Source of the DNA: Mermis nigrescens
Taxonomy: Eukaryota; Nematoda; Enoplea; Mermithida; Mermithidae
Direction of reading: 5' to 3'
Length of the DNA stretch: 64,000 nucleotides
Assembly: GCA_036768485.1 (NCBI GenBank)
Contig: JAVLUZ010000150.1
Span: 496,001-560,000, forward strand
Shown in pieces: positions 9,326 through 20,938 of the stretch. The position numbers were made by a program, and so were the translations under genes. The notes below the pieces were generated by a model. That model ran no database searches and was not told the origin of the DNA. It saw only the letters and a list, made by a program, of their open reading frames with translations. Numbering within the stretch: position 1 is the first letter of the stretch; each line of letters begins with the position of its first letter.

Positions 9326-10028
9326 CATACATGATCTTAGGGGTGTGCCCCTCCTCCGCCAAAATTTTCACCCCCCCGCAAAAATTTTTCACTCTCCCCA
9401 GATTTGGCGATTTTTCGAAACTTCCAAAAATTTTCTAAAAATTTGTAGAAAATTCGCTTTTCTATGCGCTTTTAGCCATCTATTTGCTCAAAAGCAAGGG
9501 CGGATTTAGGGGCGGCCGCCCCCCCCTCTATTGGCCCAAAACAGTGCACAAAATTAAGCATTTTTGAGTGATTTTTAGCGATTTTCGGGTTAAAACGGCT
9601 AATTTTTTCCGCCCAAGTCAGGGTTTCGCCTCCTTAGGGGTATCGCCCCCTTAGAGAAATCCTAGATCCGCCACTGCTCAAAAGTGCCAAATTTTCGGCG
9701 GTTCGCGCCATTATGCTTATGTTGTGACTATATTTTGTTCAATTTGTTCCGACATTTTTGATTTTTTTTATGTTTTCATGCTCTAGAAAGATAGAGCATC
9801 GTCAGAAACGCCGAAAAACGATGTTTTTGACGCGTACCTACCATTTTTTAAGCCAAAAAAGGCAGTTTACAATTTCACCCACAAAATAACCTCAAAAACT
9901 GGTATAAACGCTAAAATAGCGTTAAAACCAGGTTATTGCACAGTTTCTGGTCAATTTGAAGCATTTTTGAAGAGAATTTTCAATTTTAATTCGTTTTTTG
10001 CCCTCATTTTGCCTCCCCATGTGCATGT
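9326..10028 (+). mobile_element. Family H MITE carrying a small hAT
   Basis: Starts CATACATGATCTTAGGGG and ends near CCCATGTGCATG. The interior carries TTCGGCGGTTCGCGCC, a decayed hairpin core, and the segment GATAGAGCATCGTCAGAAACG typical of H. A hAT element (9495-9676) is inserted within it. The outer target duplication is weak (TACGGTAC / TCTGGTAA). Confidence 0.75.
9495..9676 (+). mobile_element. hAT-type MITE (CAGTGGCGGAT family)
   Basis: 182 bp. Ends CAAGGGCGGATTTAGG and CTAGATCCGCCACTG, exact target duplication CTCAAAAG (9487-9494 and 9677-9684). The uninterrupted sequence TATTTGCTCAAAAGTGTC is seen in other H copies, which confirms the insertion point. Confidence 0.93.
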
Positions 10029-10505
10029 CTGGTAACAAGCATGCTCGTAGGGAGGGTTTTTGGGTTGAGGGGTTAAAAACTGTATGATAACGTAGATTTA
10101 ATACTATTTTACTGATTATACCATTCCTTGAGGTCATTTTGGCCCAAAAACAGCTCGATTTTTTACTCCCAGACCGGCTAATCCCCCAGATCGGCCAAGC
10201 TGTGCACCTGTGTTCTGGACTGGACTGGTTGGTGGGGGCGAAATTAGTAGGAAAAGCGAAAAAGTCATAAATTTAATTCTCGAGTTAGGTCTGTGGTATT
10301 TTAATTTCTGGGATTCTTTTTAGGGATTTTTTCGGGATTTTTTAGGATTCTCGAATTTAATTTTACGTATTTCTGGGATTCAATGATTTCTGGTTTTCTG
10401 GCGCTTTTAGCGTAGAGAGTACATAAAATTTCGATGCCCCGCTAAAATTCTAACATTGTTACTGCGTTTGTCCTCAGAGAATGATGCAGAAAATGTTCTC
10501 TCTGC

Positions 10506-10940
10506 TTGAAATCGCTGCACAGTACCTTTCTGCCTGACCCTTTAGGGGGTAACCCCTTCTCACCCCTATGTGCATGTGCGGATAGACCCCTTCCGAATCC
10601 GGCAGATCCCCTGAAGTGGGATTTTTGGCATGATTTTTTTGGATTTTTGCCAGTTTTACGCTACCCTAACCCTTCAGAATTTGGCTGCTGCCCATCTGTA
10701 GTTGGGGGTTAACCCGTACATGTAAGGGGTATGGGTGATTCCCCACTCAAAGTCGGTCGTACCCCAGCCCCATAGCCATGAAAATTTTTGACCCCCTCCC
10801 ATTTATGGAAAAGATCGAATTTTTTGGCCGTTTTGAGGTGTTTTTTGGCCCTTTTTGACCAAAAATCTGGAGGTCTTGTACCCCCCCCCACAATGGCCGA
10901 GGACCCCACCCGAAATTTCGAGCTGTTAAATGCATGTGTC
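10506..10940. repeat. Family K repeats in dUTPase intron 2
   Basis: Two K-like blocks with CCCC/GGGG borders, TTTTTGGCCGTTTTGAGG and an end resembling GAGCTGTTAAATGCATG near 10935. Overlapping glycine/proline-rich ORFs are repeat translation. Confidence 0.5.
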
Positions 10941-11097
10941 AACTAGACACTTTTTGAGCAGAAATGATAATTTAAAGAATCTACATAAATAATGCGAGAA
11001 TAAACTACAGTTTTTGGTCAATTTCGAGCATTTGTCATTTTCGTTCCTTTTACGACCCTGATTTTGTCGTATTTTCTGCTAGAAAATATATTTTAAG

Positions 11098-11223
11098 GTT
11101 AATCGCGGCGATCGAATTGCTCAGTTGATTTGCGAACGAATTTGCAATCCCGAATTGATTGAAGTGACACAGCTGGACGACACCGAAAGGGGCGAAAATG
11201 GATTCGGTTCAACGGGCCGTTGA
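11098..11223 (+). CDS. DUT: dUTPase, exon 3 (residues 103-143)
   Basis: Acceptor TTTTAAG at 11091-11097; stop TGA at 11221-11223. Encodes motif IV ([10 protein letters not shown], residues 106-115) and the flexible C-terminal motif V ([10 protein letters not shown], residues 133-142), which closes over the substrate in this family. Intron 2 is phase 0. The protein ends one residue after motif V, as in the shortest eukaryotic forms. No poly(A) signal is obvious in the first 100 bases downstream. Confidence 0.95.
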   Translation, partial: VNRGDRIAQLICERICNPELIEVTQLDDTERGENGFGSTGR

Positions 11224-11536
11224 TTGTTTAATCACTTCAATTAGCGGTTTTCATGCCGTCATATTGTTTACACTCTTGTTTGCATTTTTACAACCTACCT
11301 AAACAATTTTTACCTCCATGTGCTTCACTATGAAATTGTAAGTACCTTCCTAATTGTCTTTATCGCTCGAAATTTTTTTAAAGTAAATGTATTTGCACGC
11401 ATTAGTGATACCTGAGACGCATTGATCAATCTCCCGCTGTAATCTAAAAATTCTTCTGAAGTGTAAACTATGTGTACATGCGTGCAAGCAGGACTTTTCG
11501 TACGGAATATGATTGAAAATCTCAAAAATGCCAGCA

Positions 11537-12268
11537 ACTATAGTCCGTTTGATTTACCTTCGAGATATTTGAAGAATATCAAAGTGCCTACAAAGGTGGT
11601 TTAAAGTAACAGCATAGTTGTGAAATTCTAATGTATATCGACTTTCGGTGAGACGCTTGCTATTGCCAAGGCGCATTACTGCATCAAAAGTTTAAACCAC
11701 TTTTGTAGCCCGATTCATGCGGATTAAATTCAAAAGAAAATCTCAAAGTGAAATGAAGCAGACTGTAGGCGCATCATACTCAAGTTCATACCTATGCACT
11801 TATCCACCTGACTATAGTCTGTTTCGTTCAAGTTCTGGGTTTTCTCTGCAATTTAATCGGCATGAATCGGGCTACAAAAGTGGTTTAAAGCCGTGTTACA
11901 GTAATGCGGCTAAATAGAGGTAGAAGTCTCCCAATAACTCGGTGTACTGTAAAATTTCATGACTACTGTGTTAGTTTAAAGCAGTATAGTATGCACTCTA
12001 AATTTTTTCAAAACCTCAAAGCTTAATGAAAAGGAACTATAGTCTGTTTCATTTAACTTTGCGGTTTTCTCTTAAATTTTTCCGCAAGAATCAGGCTACA
12101 AAAGTGGTTTAAAATTTTGATGCAGTAATGCGGCTTAACAATTACATACGTCTCTATACGGCTCAATATACTGTAGAATATCGTACTTATCGCACTACTT
12201 TAAAACACTTTTGTAGTCAATTTAAACTTTTACCAAAAACCTCAAAGCTAAATGAAACAGACTATAGC
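11537..12268. repeat. Cluster of foldback-type repeats
   Basis: Several head-to-head and tandem copies of a unit bounded by ACTATAGTCTGTTTCATTTA, with an internal segment GGCTACAAAAGTGGTTTAAA seen in both orientations (near 11695, 11871, 12101, 12205). No coding signal. Boundaries are from matching ends at 11538 and 12266. Confidence 0.8.
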
Positions 12269-13117
12269 ATAAATTGGTTTTATCTAATTTTGATATCGCA
12301 TTATTGGCTACTTAAACGGACATTGCACTTTTCTACGAACTCTACGAAATCAATTGTGCGCGACTGCGAGCAGTGATATTCGGTTTTTGATCAGATCTTC
12401 GTGGCAGATCGAAAGAATATGATCTCGTCACCCATGTACGCAAATATTGTCTGTTATCACAGTAAATCAAAGGATTTACAGTTGCTGTAAAGCAGTATTT
12501 TTTGCAATTGCGTCGAATTCGATCTACATATACTGATAGGATGGTTGTATGAATGATTATTCGCTTCTAATGGAGAAAGTTTATAGAATTTGACTTTTAA
12601 ATTAGGATTCTTAATTACTGTACTTGCCGATTAAGGAGAAATTTGTTTTGAGTTTTGGGATGGGGACTGTTTATTGGGCTAAAGTTGAGAATATGGTACT
12701 TTTAGAAAAGGAGCAAAACGAGTATGGAATGCTAAAAACTTTGTGCCAAACTGGTCAAACATGATAAATTGAAGCGCGGAAAAAAATTTTTGTGAAAATC
12801 TGAGCCATACTTGCAAAGTTGCAGGCAACTGTCGATTTGAGTGTTGGGTGGGACGATTAAACGGCTCGATCCAAGGACTAACACATTTGTCAGAAATAAA
12901 TAATATGGGCTGAAATTATGGAAGGAAGCATAGCAATGAAGGAGAAACAAGAAAAAAGGCGCGGAAAGCTGTTTGAAATTTTAAAAAACTTTGAAAAAAT
13001 TTTCATTTTTTGCATGTTTTTTTCGGTTTTACTTGACAAGATATACACAAATCTAAGTTTTTGTTTCTATTATACTTAGGCTCAGGCTTAGTATATTTGA
13101 AAAGGTGTTTTAAGCTG
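12269..13117. other. No gene recognised
   Basis: AT-rich sequence with no conserved protein segment, RNA gene or recognisable transposon end on either strand. Confidence 0.5.
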
Positions 13118-13118
13118 C

Positions 13119-13260
13119 TTAGGTCGAGGTCGCTGCCGCTCAGGTCGGTGTATAGATGCTTAGGTCGATGTATAGATGCTTAGATCGATGTATAGATGCT
13201 TAGGTGGATGTATAGATGCTAAGGTCGATGTTTAGACGCTTAGGTCGACGTAAATTGGGT
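13119..13260 (+). repeat. Minisatellite, about 20-bp unit
   Basis: About seven diverged copies of a unit close to TAGGTCGATGTATAGATGCT. Looser copies of TTAGGTCG continue to about 13335. Confidence 0.9.
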
Positions 13261-13737
13261 GTCTGCATGTGATTCTGCATTCAGCTGTTTGAATCTTCAA
13301 ACACTTAGGTCGGGAAGATGCTTGTCTAGGTCGAGAAGAGGCTAATTAACGAAGCCCATAGCTTTTGTAATATTTATCAAAGACAGATGAAAATTTTTTC
13401 CGCGCTTTCTTTCAACATGTTCGTACTGAGCGAAAAATTTCGCTTTTCTGAAGTTTATTTCTTGATTTTCTGAAAAAACCATATTCTTAAGTTACTCCCT
13501 GTTATTGAAATCCTAAAGGATATTTTGAGCTCAGCAGGCTACGGAGTACGGGCGTAACCAGGTCAACCGTGGGGTTTTACCTCAAATTTTAAGATTTTGT
13601 CGCCTTTGTTGTTTCTTCAGGTTTTGTAGTTTTTTTGAGGTTTTCTGAAATTTTTGAGGTTTTTTTAGAGTAATTTTGAGGTTTCAGGCTTTTTCATTGC
13701 AAAATGCGTTAAAGGAGGGGAAAGGTAAAATCCGGAA

Positions 13738-14060
13738 ATGGAAAATGGAAAATGGGTAGAAGACACTAAATATAGCAAATATATTTTCGGTTATAATAAT
13801 AATCTTTCTTACGAGGATCGTTTAATACAACTTAAATTGTGCAGACTTGAATTAAGACGCTTGCAGATTTGTCTGTGTATGATTTATCAGATTATTTGTC
13901 ACAAATCATGTTTGGAAGCTGATAGATTTTTGTTTTAATCACAAAAATTCGATCTCTTTTACAAATACATCGCAGCTTGGACAATTTACCTGACTTCTTT
14001 GTTTCTTCCCCTAGCCTGAACATATTTAAATCTAGATCGGCAAACTTTGATTTATCTAAA
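13738..14060 (+). pseudogene. Non-LTR retrotransposon ORF2 tail, broken
   Basis: Two pieces resemble the region after the reverse-transcriptase domain of non-LTR elements: YEDRLIQLKLCRLELRRLQ (about 13812-13868), typical of the thumb/tail, and further on NLPDFFVSSPSLNIFKSR (about 13980-14034), typical of the end of ORF2. The link between them is frameshifted and shortened. The clade cannot be assigned from so little; jockey/CR1-like is the best guess. Confidence 0.65.
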
Positions 14061-14204
14061 TATCTTGTTGGAGCGCGTAAAACTTGTCATTCCATTGATT
14101 CGCATGTCCCGTTACTAATTCGTAATCCCATATTATGTATTTTGTCATTTTGCATTTTATCAGTTGGTGTATTAGTAATAAAATTTCTCTCTTTCTTCTT
14201 CTTC

Positions 14205-15790
14205 TTCAAAATGGAAATGGAAAAATGAGGTTTAAAAGCCAGAAAATGCAGAAAATGGAAATGGAAAATTTTCCATCTCTCTTTATTTTCAACGGAATGG
14301 TTCATTTTCAAATTTTTCGGTCGCTAATGTCAAACTCATGTCGTTTCTCACCAAATTTCTCTATTTTGAAGAAATTTCCGAAAGCGTAAGTAAAAATGGA
14401 ACAGTCTAGAAAAAACGGGAAAAAAAACGAAAAATTGTTCATTTCACACCCGTCTTTTCACTCAAAATTTTCCTCTTTTGAAAAATTGACCTTTCAGATC
14501 CGAGAAAAACGTTATCCACTTCGACTACAACGATTTCGTCTCAGATGGAAAATCGCCGGAAAATTGAAAAACGGAGCCATCTAAAACCCAGAAAAATGGA
14601 AAATGAAAAATGGAAAATTTTCCATTTTGTCCTCTATTTTCAACAGAAAATGAAGCACAATTTCAAAATTTTCGGTCAGTGAAATGTCGAAAATCATGTC
14701 GTTTCTCACCAAATTTCTTTATTTTTGGAGAAATTTCAAAAGCGCAACTAAAACTGGAAAAAATTCAACAAAAATGGAATAGAACAATTTCCCGTTTTTT
14801 CCATTTTTGTATACACTTTCCGATTGCAGATTGCACCCGACCGAAATTTTTTCAAAAGCAGAGAAATTCGGTGAAAAACGACATGAGTCGACATTTGCGA
14901 CCGAAAAATTTGAATCGCTTATACATTTTCCAATTGAAAATGAATAAAATAGAAAATTCTCGCATTTTCCATTTTCCATTTTCAAGGTTTTACCCTATTT
15001 TTCCATTTCCGGCGATTTTCCATCTGCGATTCGAAAACTCGTTGTAGTCGAAATCGGGCTCATCGATTTTTCGGATCTGGAAGGTTGGTGAAAAAGACGG
15101 CGAAGTAAATGAACAATTTTCAGTTTTTTCCATTTTTTTGTAGACTATTCCATTTTTGGAGTTACGCCTTCAAAATTTCTTCAAAAATAGATAAATTTGG
15201 TGAAAAACGACATGACGTTTGACGACTTCGACCGAGAATTTTGAAAATGAACCATTTTCCGAATTTTAATGAAGATAATGGAAAATTGTTTTTCATTTTT
15301 CCCATTTTCCGGTGTTGCCCGATTTTCCATTTTTTTGGCGATTTACACATCTGCAACGAAATCGTTGTAGTCGAAGTTGGATAACGATTTTTTTCGGATC
15401 TGGAAGGTCAATTTTTTTAAAACGGAGAATTTTGAGTGAAAAAGACAAAGAAATGAACAATTTTAAGTTTTTTCCATTTTTTGTAGACTTTTTCCATTTT
15501 TAATAAAGTTTTCGAATTTCTTCAAAAATAGAGAAATTTGGTGAAAAACGACATGAGTTTGACATTTACGACCGAAAATTTTGAAGATGAACCATTTTCC
15601 GTTGAAAATAAATGAAATGGAAAAATTTCCATTTTCCATCTTCCATTTTTCCTTTCTGGCTTTTACCCACTTTTCCATTTTCCATTTTCCGGCTTTTACC
15701 CATGTTTTCTATTTTCCATTTCCGTTTTCCATTTTCGATTTTACCCATTTTCCATTTCCATTTTCCACTTCACGCATTTTACCCACGCCC
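14205..15790. repeat. GGAAAATGG array with alternating long units
   Basis: About four to five units of 330-380 bp, some inverted, each ending in clusters of GGAAAATGG/CCATTTTCC and each carrying a block like CGACATGAGTTTGACATTT and GTGAAAAACGACATGA. GGAAAATGG also occurs at 13738-13755, just outside. The overlapping F/H/P-rich and K/M/E-rich ORFs are translations of the array. Confidence 0.85.
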
Positions 15791-15949
15791 TTCAAGGAAG
15801 CTAAATTTTCAAATTTTCTGGTGTGATGTAGGATGTTTAATGCTCTTTATTGATGGTCCCGCAGTGCCGCGCCAGTAACTGCATTTTTATCGACAGTTTA
15901 CTGTTGGACACAATTTAAAGTTGCGCCGTTCCTGGGGATTGAAAAAGGT

Positions 15950-17728
15950 AGTAATTGTTTGCAGTCAACTGCAGGTAATATAGCACACAATGTAAAATTA
16001 TATGCAGTCGAAAACCAGCGGCCTAGACTGCATGTAATATAGCACACAACGTAAAATTATATGCAGTCAAAAACCAGCGGCACAGACTGCTGGCAATATA
16101 GCACACAATGTAAAATTATATGCAGTCAAAAACCAGTGGTCTAGACTGCAGGTAATATAGCCTACAATGTGATATTATATGCACTCAAATTCAATGTTTA
16201 TTGATATGGGAAGCTGGCGCTTTGCTCGCATTTTAACCTGTAGTAGATGGTTATAGAAGGCACTTTTATTTTAGATGGTCTGGCAGATTTGCTTCCTCAA
16301 TAGGGAATGTTTTTTTGCACTGCATGGATAGCAGCTTCAATAGCTGCCCATCCGCCCATTAGCGCAGTTTGATGGGCCAGCGTAAGCTCTGGTCCTGCAT
16401 GATAAATATTGTGTAGCTGTTGCTGTTCTTGTCATCATTCTGGGGAATAGTTTTTTTAGTGGAAATAAAATTATCCAGCAGATACATATGATACTAAAAA
16501 AAATGGTGTGTGGCGACAGCATTTGCTTGTGGACAGATTGGTGCCAGACATGGGCTAGGCCTAAGGCATAAATGGAGCAAAAATTGTTTCGATCGCTCGC
16601 TCACTCCACAATTTTTGTTTCATTTATCTCAGGATTGCCCATGCCTTGGCATCAAGGTGAATGCACATAACTAAGCCTAAGCCTAAGATATTGGTAACCC
16701 TGCTCAGTCACAGTCCCCCAACACTTCGGAGACTAATCCGAAACATTCCCGAATGCTTTTCAGAATCCTTGTTTAACACCTTGTTGAATAAACTTTGAAG
16801 CATTTCATTTCCACTAAAATGAAACAATTCCCCAGAATGAGGACAAGAACAGCAACACCTATAACTATCTATCATGCAGAATCAGAGCTTACACTGGCCC
16901 ATCAAAATGCGCTAATGGGTGACTGGGCAGCTATTGAAGCTGCTACTCATGCAGCGCAAAAAAACTTTCCCAATTGAGAAGCGAATCCGCCAGACCATCT
17001 CAAATAAAAGTGCCTTCTAAAACCATCTACTATACAGGTTAAAATGCAGCAATAGCCCAGCTCCCCATCACGGTTTTTTGTATTCGGCAAAGATTTTTCG
17101 CAATGTACAAAGACTTTTGGGGACCGTCCTTGTACATGTACAAAGAATTTTTGGAAGACAAAAACTGCAAAAAAGGTCTGAAATTCGCAAACAATTTCGG
17201 CGCTTCGCGCCGAAATGAGCAGTTGTGTGTTCTATATATCTTCATAATGGCAGAAATTGTATTTCAAAAGGAAAAATGTCAAATTTTTTGGCGCTTCGCG
17301 CCGTTTTAAGACGATTATTACTGATTTTGCCCTCAGGAACTTAGAAATTGCTAAAATACGTAACCAAAGGTCGAACAACTCTGTTTTTGCCACACTAAAA
17401 TCGCTATCGCTACTATACCATATTAAAGTACCCAAAAATTTGTGTGTACGAAATGTACAAAGACTTTTAGGGTCCATCTTTGTACATGTACAAATGAGCC
17501 TTGTACAAAAAAAACACGGCTTCCCACATCAATAAGCATTCAACTTGACTGCATATAATATAACATTGTGTCTATATTACCTGCAGTCTGGGCCGCTGGT
17601 TTTTGAATGCATATAATTTTACATTGTGTGCTATATTGTTTGCAGTCTAGGCCGCTGGTTTTTGACAGCATATATTTTACATTGTGTGCTATATTACCTG
17701 CAGTTGACTGCAAACAATTACCACCTTG
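15950..17728. mobile_element. Foldback element with tandem-repeat arms
   Basis: The arms are inverted repeats: GTAATTGTTTGCAGTCAACT at the left and its complement at the right. Each outer arm has three to four copies of a roughly 62-bp unit containing ATGCAGTCAAAAACCAGCGG; the inner arms (about 16200-16490 and 16790-17040) are also inverted copies and show the same coding-like segment (see finding). The right arm is interrupted by a family A MITE. Total 1.78 kb, about 1.33 kb without it. Related units without the centre occur at 61107-61335. Confidence 0.85.
17069..17519 (+). mobile_element. Family A MITE (short form)
   Basis: 451 bp, ends CACGGTTTTTTGTATTCGG and GTACAAAAAAAACACGG, two perfect hairpin cores (17199-17211 and 17290-17302). 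Flanks CTCCCCAT / CTTCCCAC; the untouched left foldback arm reads CTTCCCAT at the equivalent place, confirming the duplication. Confidence 0.88.
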
Positions 17729-18405
17729 GAAAAAACTCAGATTTGAAAAATTTTTAATTTTGGGCTTTTGGGTTTTTGGGGGGTTTTGGGGGGTTTTATT
17801 GGGGTATTTTATGGAAATGACAACTAGAACTACATACAGTAGCTGGGCATTACTTCCAACAGCTGCAAAACACGAAACAAACAATGAGCAACAACTTTAT
17901 TCAGCTAATATTGAAATCCAAGTACAAAATCGATCGCTCATTGCGACTGCCACATATATGCATACATATTTCTCTTCAATGCTCAGACATTACCAGATTT
18001 TAATCAAAAAATGCACTGGCTCTCAAAAAAATATCTGGAAATAGGAAAATTTGTCGGACTCAGAAAAGTGTGGGTTGTTGAGGTGACTGACGCCCTGTTT
18101 AGCAGCATGGCATGGAAATTGTAAGCTAGGGGCTGAGATTTTTCGGCACGGGCATTGTGTTGACCAGACTGAGGTTGGTTGGCCTTTACTAATCAAAGAA
18201 ACAGCATAAAGCAAACAAAAGAGATTGTAAATACAATTTGAATCACCTTCAGTATTTATCTCAGTCTATGTGAAAAATTGGTAAGTTGTGGATAAAAAAC
18301 CCGAAAAACCCAAAACCCAATGATTTTTTTGCACCCAAAAAACCCATGAAAAACCCCGAAAAACCCAGATTCAAAAAACCCAGCCTTGCCAACCCTTACC
18401 GTTCC

Positions 18406-19061
18406 TATTTCCTTCTTAGGTTTAGGTTACTTATATTTATTTATCTTCCTATCCCTTTAACCTTAAATCACCATCATCACATATTCCATTTCAGATTTCA
18501 GATTTAATTTAGGTAACTATATGAGTTTGCCTGTCTCCTGCGCGCACATAGATTCTACCCAAGCTACTTTGCTAGATTAGAGAGAAATTAACGGAAAACC
18601 TCTTTTTGGCGCTAGTGGGCTTAGGGTGGCGTGCTCAAGCGCCCCCAGCGGGGTCAGGGCAGAGCCCCGGGAGAAATTTGCAGAATGAGCACTGAAATCT
18701 CGAATTTTAACGTTAAAATTTTCATAAAATCATCCAAATCTTGGTCCTAAAATTAGCTGATAAATAAATAAAATAGACTGGTGTGAAGCGCGGAAATTTC
18801 CTGACATTTCCATGTCAGAATGACTTAAAAATTCGTAAAACGCATGAGATGCCAATATTTTGTAGACTTGTCTTGTTGTTAATTGTCATGCTGAGCAGTT
18901 TTTAAAAGACAATATGTACAAAGTGCACGAATTTTATGCGTATATTTTAAACTCTATTGACTAGGAACCTTTGCAAATAGGTAATCTTCTAATGTTGACA
19001 AACGCTTTTTAGCTCTGTATCTTTACGAATAAACTCCCCAAAAGTTATTTTGCGCTCAATG
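18406..19061. other. No gene recognised
   Basis: A GC-richer patch at about 18610-18680 (GCGCTAGTGGGCTTAGGG, GGCAGAGCCCCGGG) stands out from the AT background but matches no element or gene I can name. The rest is AT-rich with no feature. Confidence 0.5.
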
Positions 19062-19069
19062 AATAGGGT

Positions 19070-19495
19070 CAGGCCCGTATCCAGGTGGTATAGGGGGGCA
19101 CGTGCTTCCCCCTGAAATGAAATATGGGAATGATTTATTCCTTTACTCCCATCTTTGTGTTTTTAGTCGCGCCGACTTTCACAATTATAATTAGTTTATT
19201 TAGTCCCAAGCACGCAATTCAAACACTACATTTTTAGTCTTTATACAACCTTAAGCGTACTTTACATCTATGATTACTGTTCTGTACAGGTTTTACACAG
19301 AAAATGAAATTTGTTCAAGAGGGTGCCCGTTGAATTCTCACCATATTCAAGGCATCTGAATAGCACAATTTACAAAGTGTACATCTCTAGTGGTCGTAAA
19401 ACGTCTGTTTTAATTCATCCTTCGGTCCTCCTTATGTTTTTGAGAAAACTCTGGTCGTGACCCCCTCCGAAAACAAAATAATGGATACGGGTCTG
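19070..19495 (+). mobile_element. hAT-type MITE (CAGGCCCGTAT family)
   Basis: 426 bp, ends CAGGCCCGTATCCAGG and GGATACGGGTCTG, target duplication AATAGGGT (19062-19069) / AATAGGTA (19496-19503), 7 of 8. Confidence 0.88.
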
Positions 19496-19507
19496 AATAG
19501 GTAGGTA

Positions 19508-19889
19508 CAGGACCGTATTTAGGGGGGAGCGTGGGGGACGGCCGCCCTACCCCTTGGCCGGAAAAAATTTTGAAAGGTAAGATAATGCATGGAAAGATGG
19601 AAAAATTGCCTGCCTTTGAGGTAAAATCCTCAAAATTTACGACGCTTCGCTCCAGTATGAACTATTCTCCATAATTTTGACTCAAGCGCGACCAAAAATC
19701 GACACTTTTTATAGTATTTTGAGTTACAAAAAATCTGTTCGAAAAGTTTGAAATATATAGGATCATAATGGATAGAACATGTCGAAAAATGCGATTTTTT
19801 GCGAGCTACCCCGACGAATTTCTCAAGATATAGACCAATTTATGTGGGGTCCGCCCTCCCCGCTTGGCCAAATCCTGGATACGGGCCTG
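19508..19889 (+). mobile_element. hAT-type MITE (CAGGCCCGTAT family)
   Basis: 382 bp, ends CAGGACCGTATTTAGG and CCTGGATACGGGCCTG, exact target duplication GGTAGGTA (19500-19507 and 19890-19897). It inserted into the flank of the preceding element, overlapping its target copy. Carries the core variant GACGCTTCGCTCC near 19641. Confidence 0.93.
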
Positions 19890-20160
19890 GGTAGGTAGAT
19901 ATGTATTTCTGGGTAAACTGCTTAAATGCGTGGCAGGTAGATTTTGTACGTGAGCTTCAAGAAATGTTCATAGAAAATTCAAAAATTAAAATTCTCTAGA
20001 TTTTTAATCCTGGGGTTCCTTTCTCCCACGTTTATGTGTGCTTGGGTGAAACATCTTCATTATTACTCATTGATATATGCATAATCTGACTTTCTAGGCG
20101 TCTGGGTCATGTGTGATCTTGTTTTTATTTGCTCAGTCATTCTGTAATTAGGTATTCATA

Positions 20161-20271
20161 ATGGATTCTGTTGAGTTACGGCATCGAGGAACGCAGGGAC
20201 ACAATTTAGCGGACGTTACCGCTTCGCCCGATGCTTTCCATATAGCCGACTCAAAAAATGCTGATACCCAG
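20161..20271 (+). CDS. CdsA: Phosphatidate cytidylyltransferase, exon 1 (residues 1-37)
   Basis: CDP-diacylglycerol synthase converts phosphatidic acid and CTP to CDP-diacylglycerol in the ER membrane, the precursor of phosphatidylinositol and cardiolipin. This exon begins at ATG 20161 and reads MDSVELRHRG at its start; ELRHRG or a close form opens animal CDS proteins. It then becomes acidic and polar, as expected for the cytosolic N-terminal tail. Donor CCCAG^GTAGAA, phase 0. The link to later exons rests on order, strand, phase and this motif. Introns are large (about 5.9, 9.6, 4.7 and 3.0 kb) and filled with transposons. A hAT element starts 25 bases after the exon. The 3' half, including the CTP-binding signature, is not in the window. 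Confidence 0.7.
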
Positions 20272-20295
20272 GTAGAAATCTCGGAAATAGTCGTG

Positions 20296-20930
20296 CAGTG
20301 GCGGATCTAGAATCTCCCTAAGGGGGCGGTATCTTGACTTTTCCAAAAACAGTCAGAAATAGAGTCCGAAAAATTCGCCCTTAAAGCGCGAAAGAGTTTT
20401 TTCAGTGTTTTACATTGTATAGGTTTACATAAAATCACTTTTGACGCAATATTTTTCTATGAATCATAAAATTTTCGACAATTTTGTGCGAAAAATCATT
20501 AAATTTCTTGGACTTTAACAAAACTCTGAAGCGAAGCGCCGGAAAAATTTGTAAAATTAAGGCGGATAGACGTCTAGAAGCATGGTTTACTGCTCGATTT
20601 CCTGTATTTTTAGCATTTGATGCGAAATAACGGAATTTTTAATTGAAAATAGAAGAAAAGTATGCAAAAATAGCTGTTTTTGCTGTTAGCATTGATTTGA
20701 AACCTACATGAACAGAAAATGGCGTCTAGGTCGCCTATAAAGTAAATAAATGTCATTAAATAGGTATATATCACCCGGGAAAAATTTGAGAAATTATGGT
20801 CACTGACGGCCAAAAATCATTGCAAAATGTATATCCATTCTTTGTCTCGCCAAATATTTTTGGTCAATGGAGGGCGGCCGCCCCCCCCGCGCTCCGCCTC
20901 CCCGCCCCCGCCCCCTTAAATCCGCCCCTG
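20296..20930 (+). mobile_element. hAT-type MITE (CAGTGGCGGAT family)
   Basis: 635 bp, ends CAGTGGCGGATCTAGA and TTAAATCCGCCCCTG, exact target duplication TAGTCGTG (20288-20295 and 20931-20938). Lies at the 5' edge of CdsA intron 1. A core-like GAAGCGAAGCGCCGG occurs near 20530. Confidence 0.94.
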
Positions 20931-20938
20931 TAGTCGTG

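Larger units (their letters stand above)
15933..18397 (+). mobile_element. hAT-like element carrying a foldback insertion
   Basis: The right end reads GGCTGGGTTTTTTGAATC in reverse complement and finishes AGCCTTGCCAACCCT near 18397; the left end begins TGGGGATTGAAAAA. Target duplication GCCGTTCC (15925-15932) / ACCGTTCC (18398-18405), 7 of 8. Almost all of the left half is a foldback inserted just inside the end; an uninterrupted relative begins at 61484 (CAGGGATGAAAAAAACCC). Confidence 0.75.

Noticed and set aside
13119..13260. Regular short repeats considered as a CRISPR array
   Set aside because: The units are contiguous without unique spacers and the genome is eukaryotic; it is a minisatellite.
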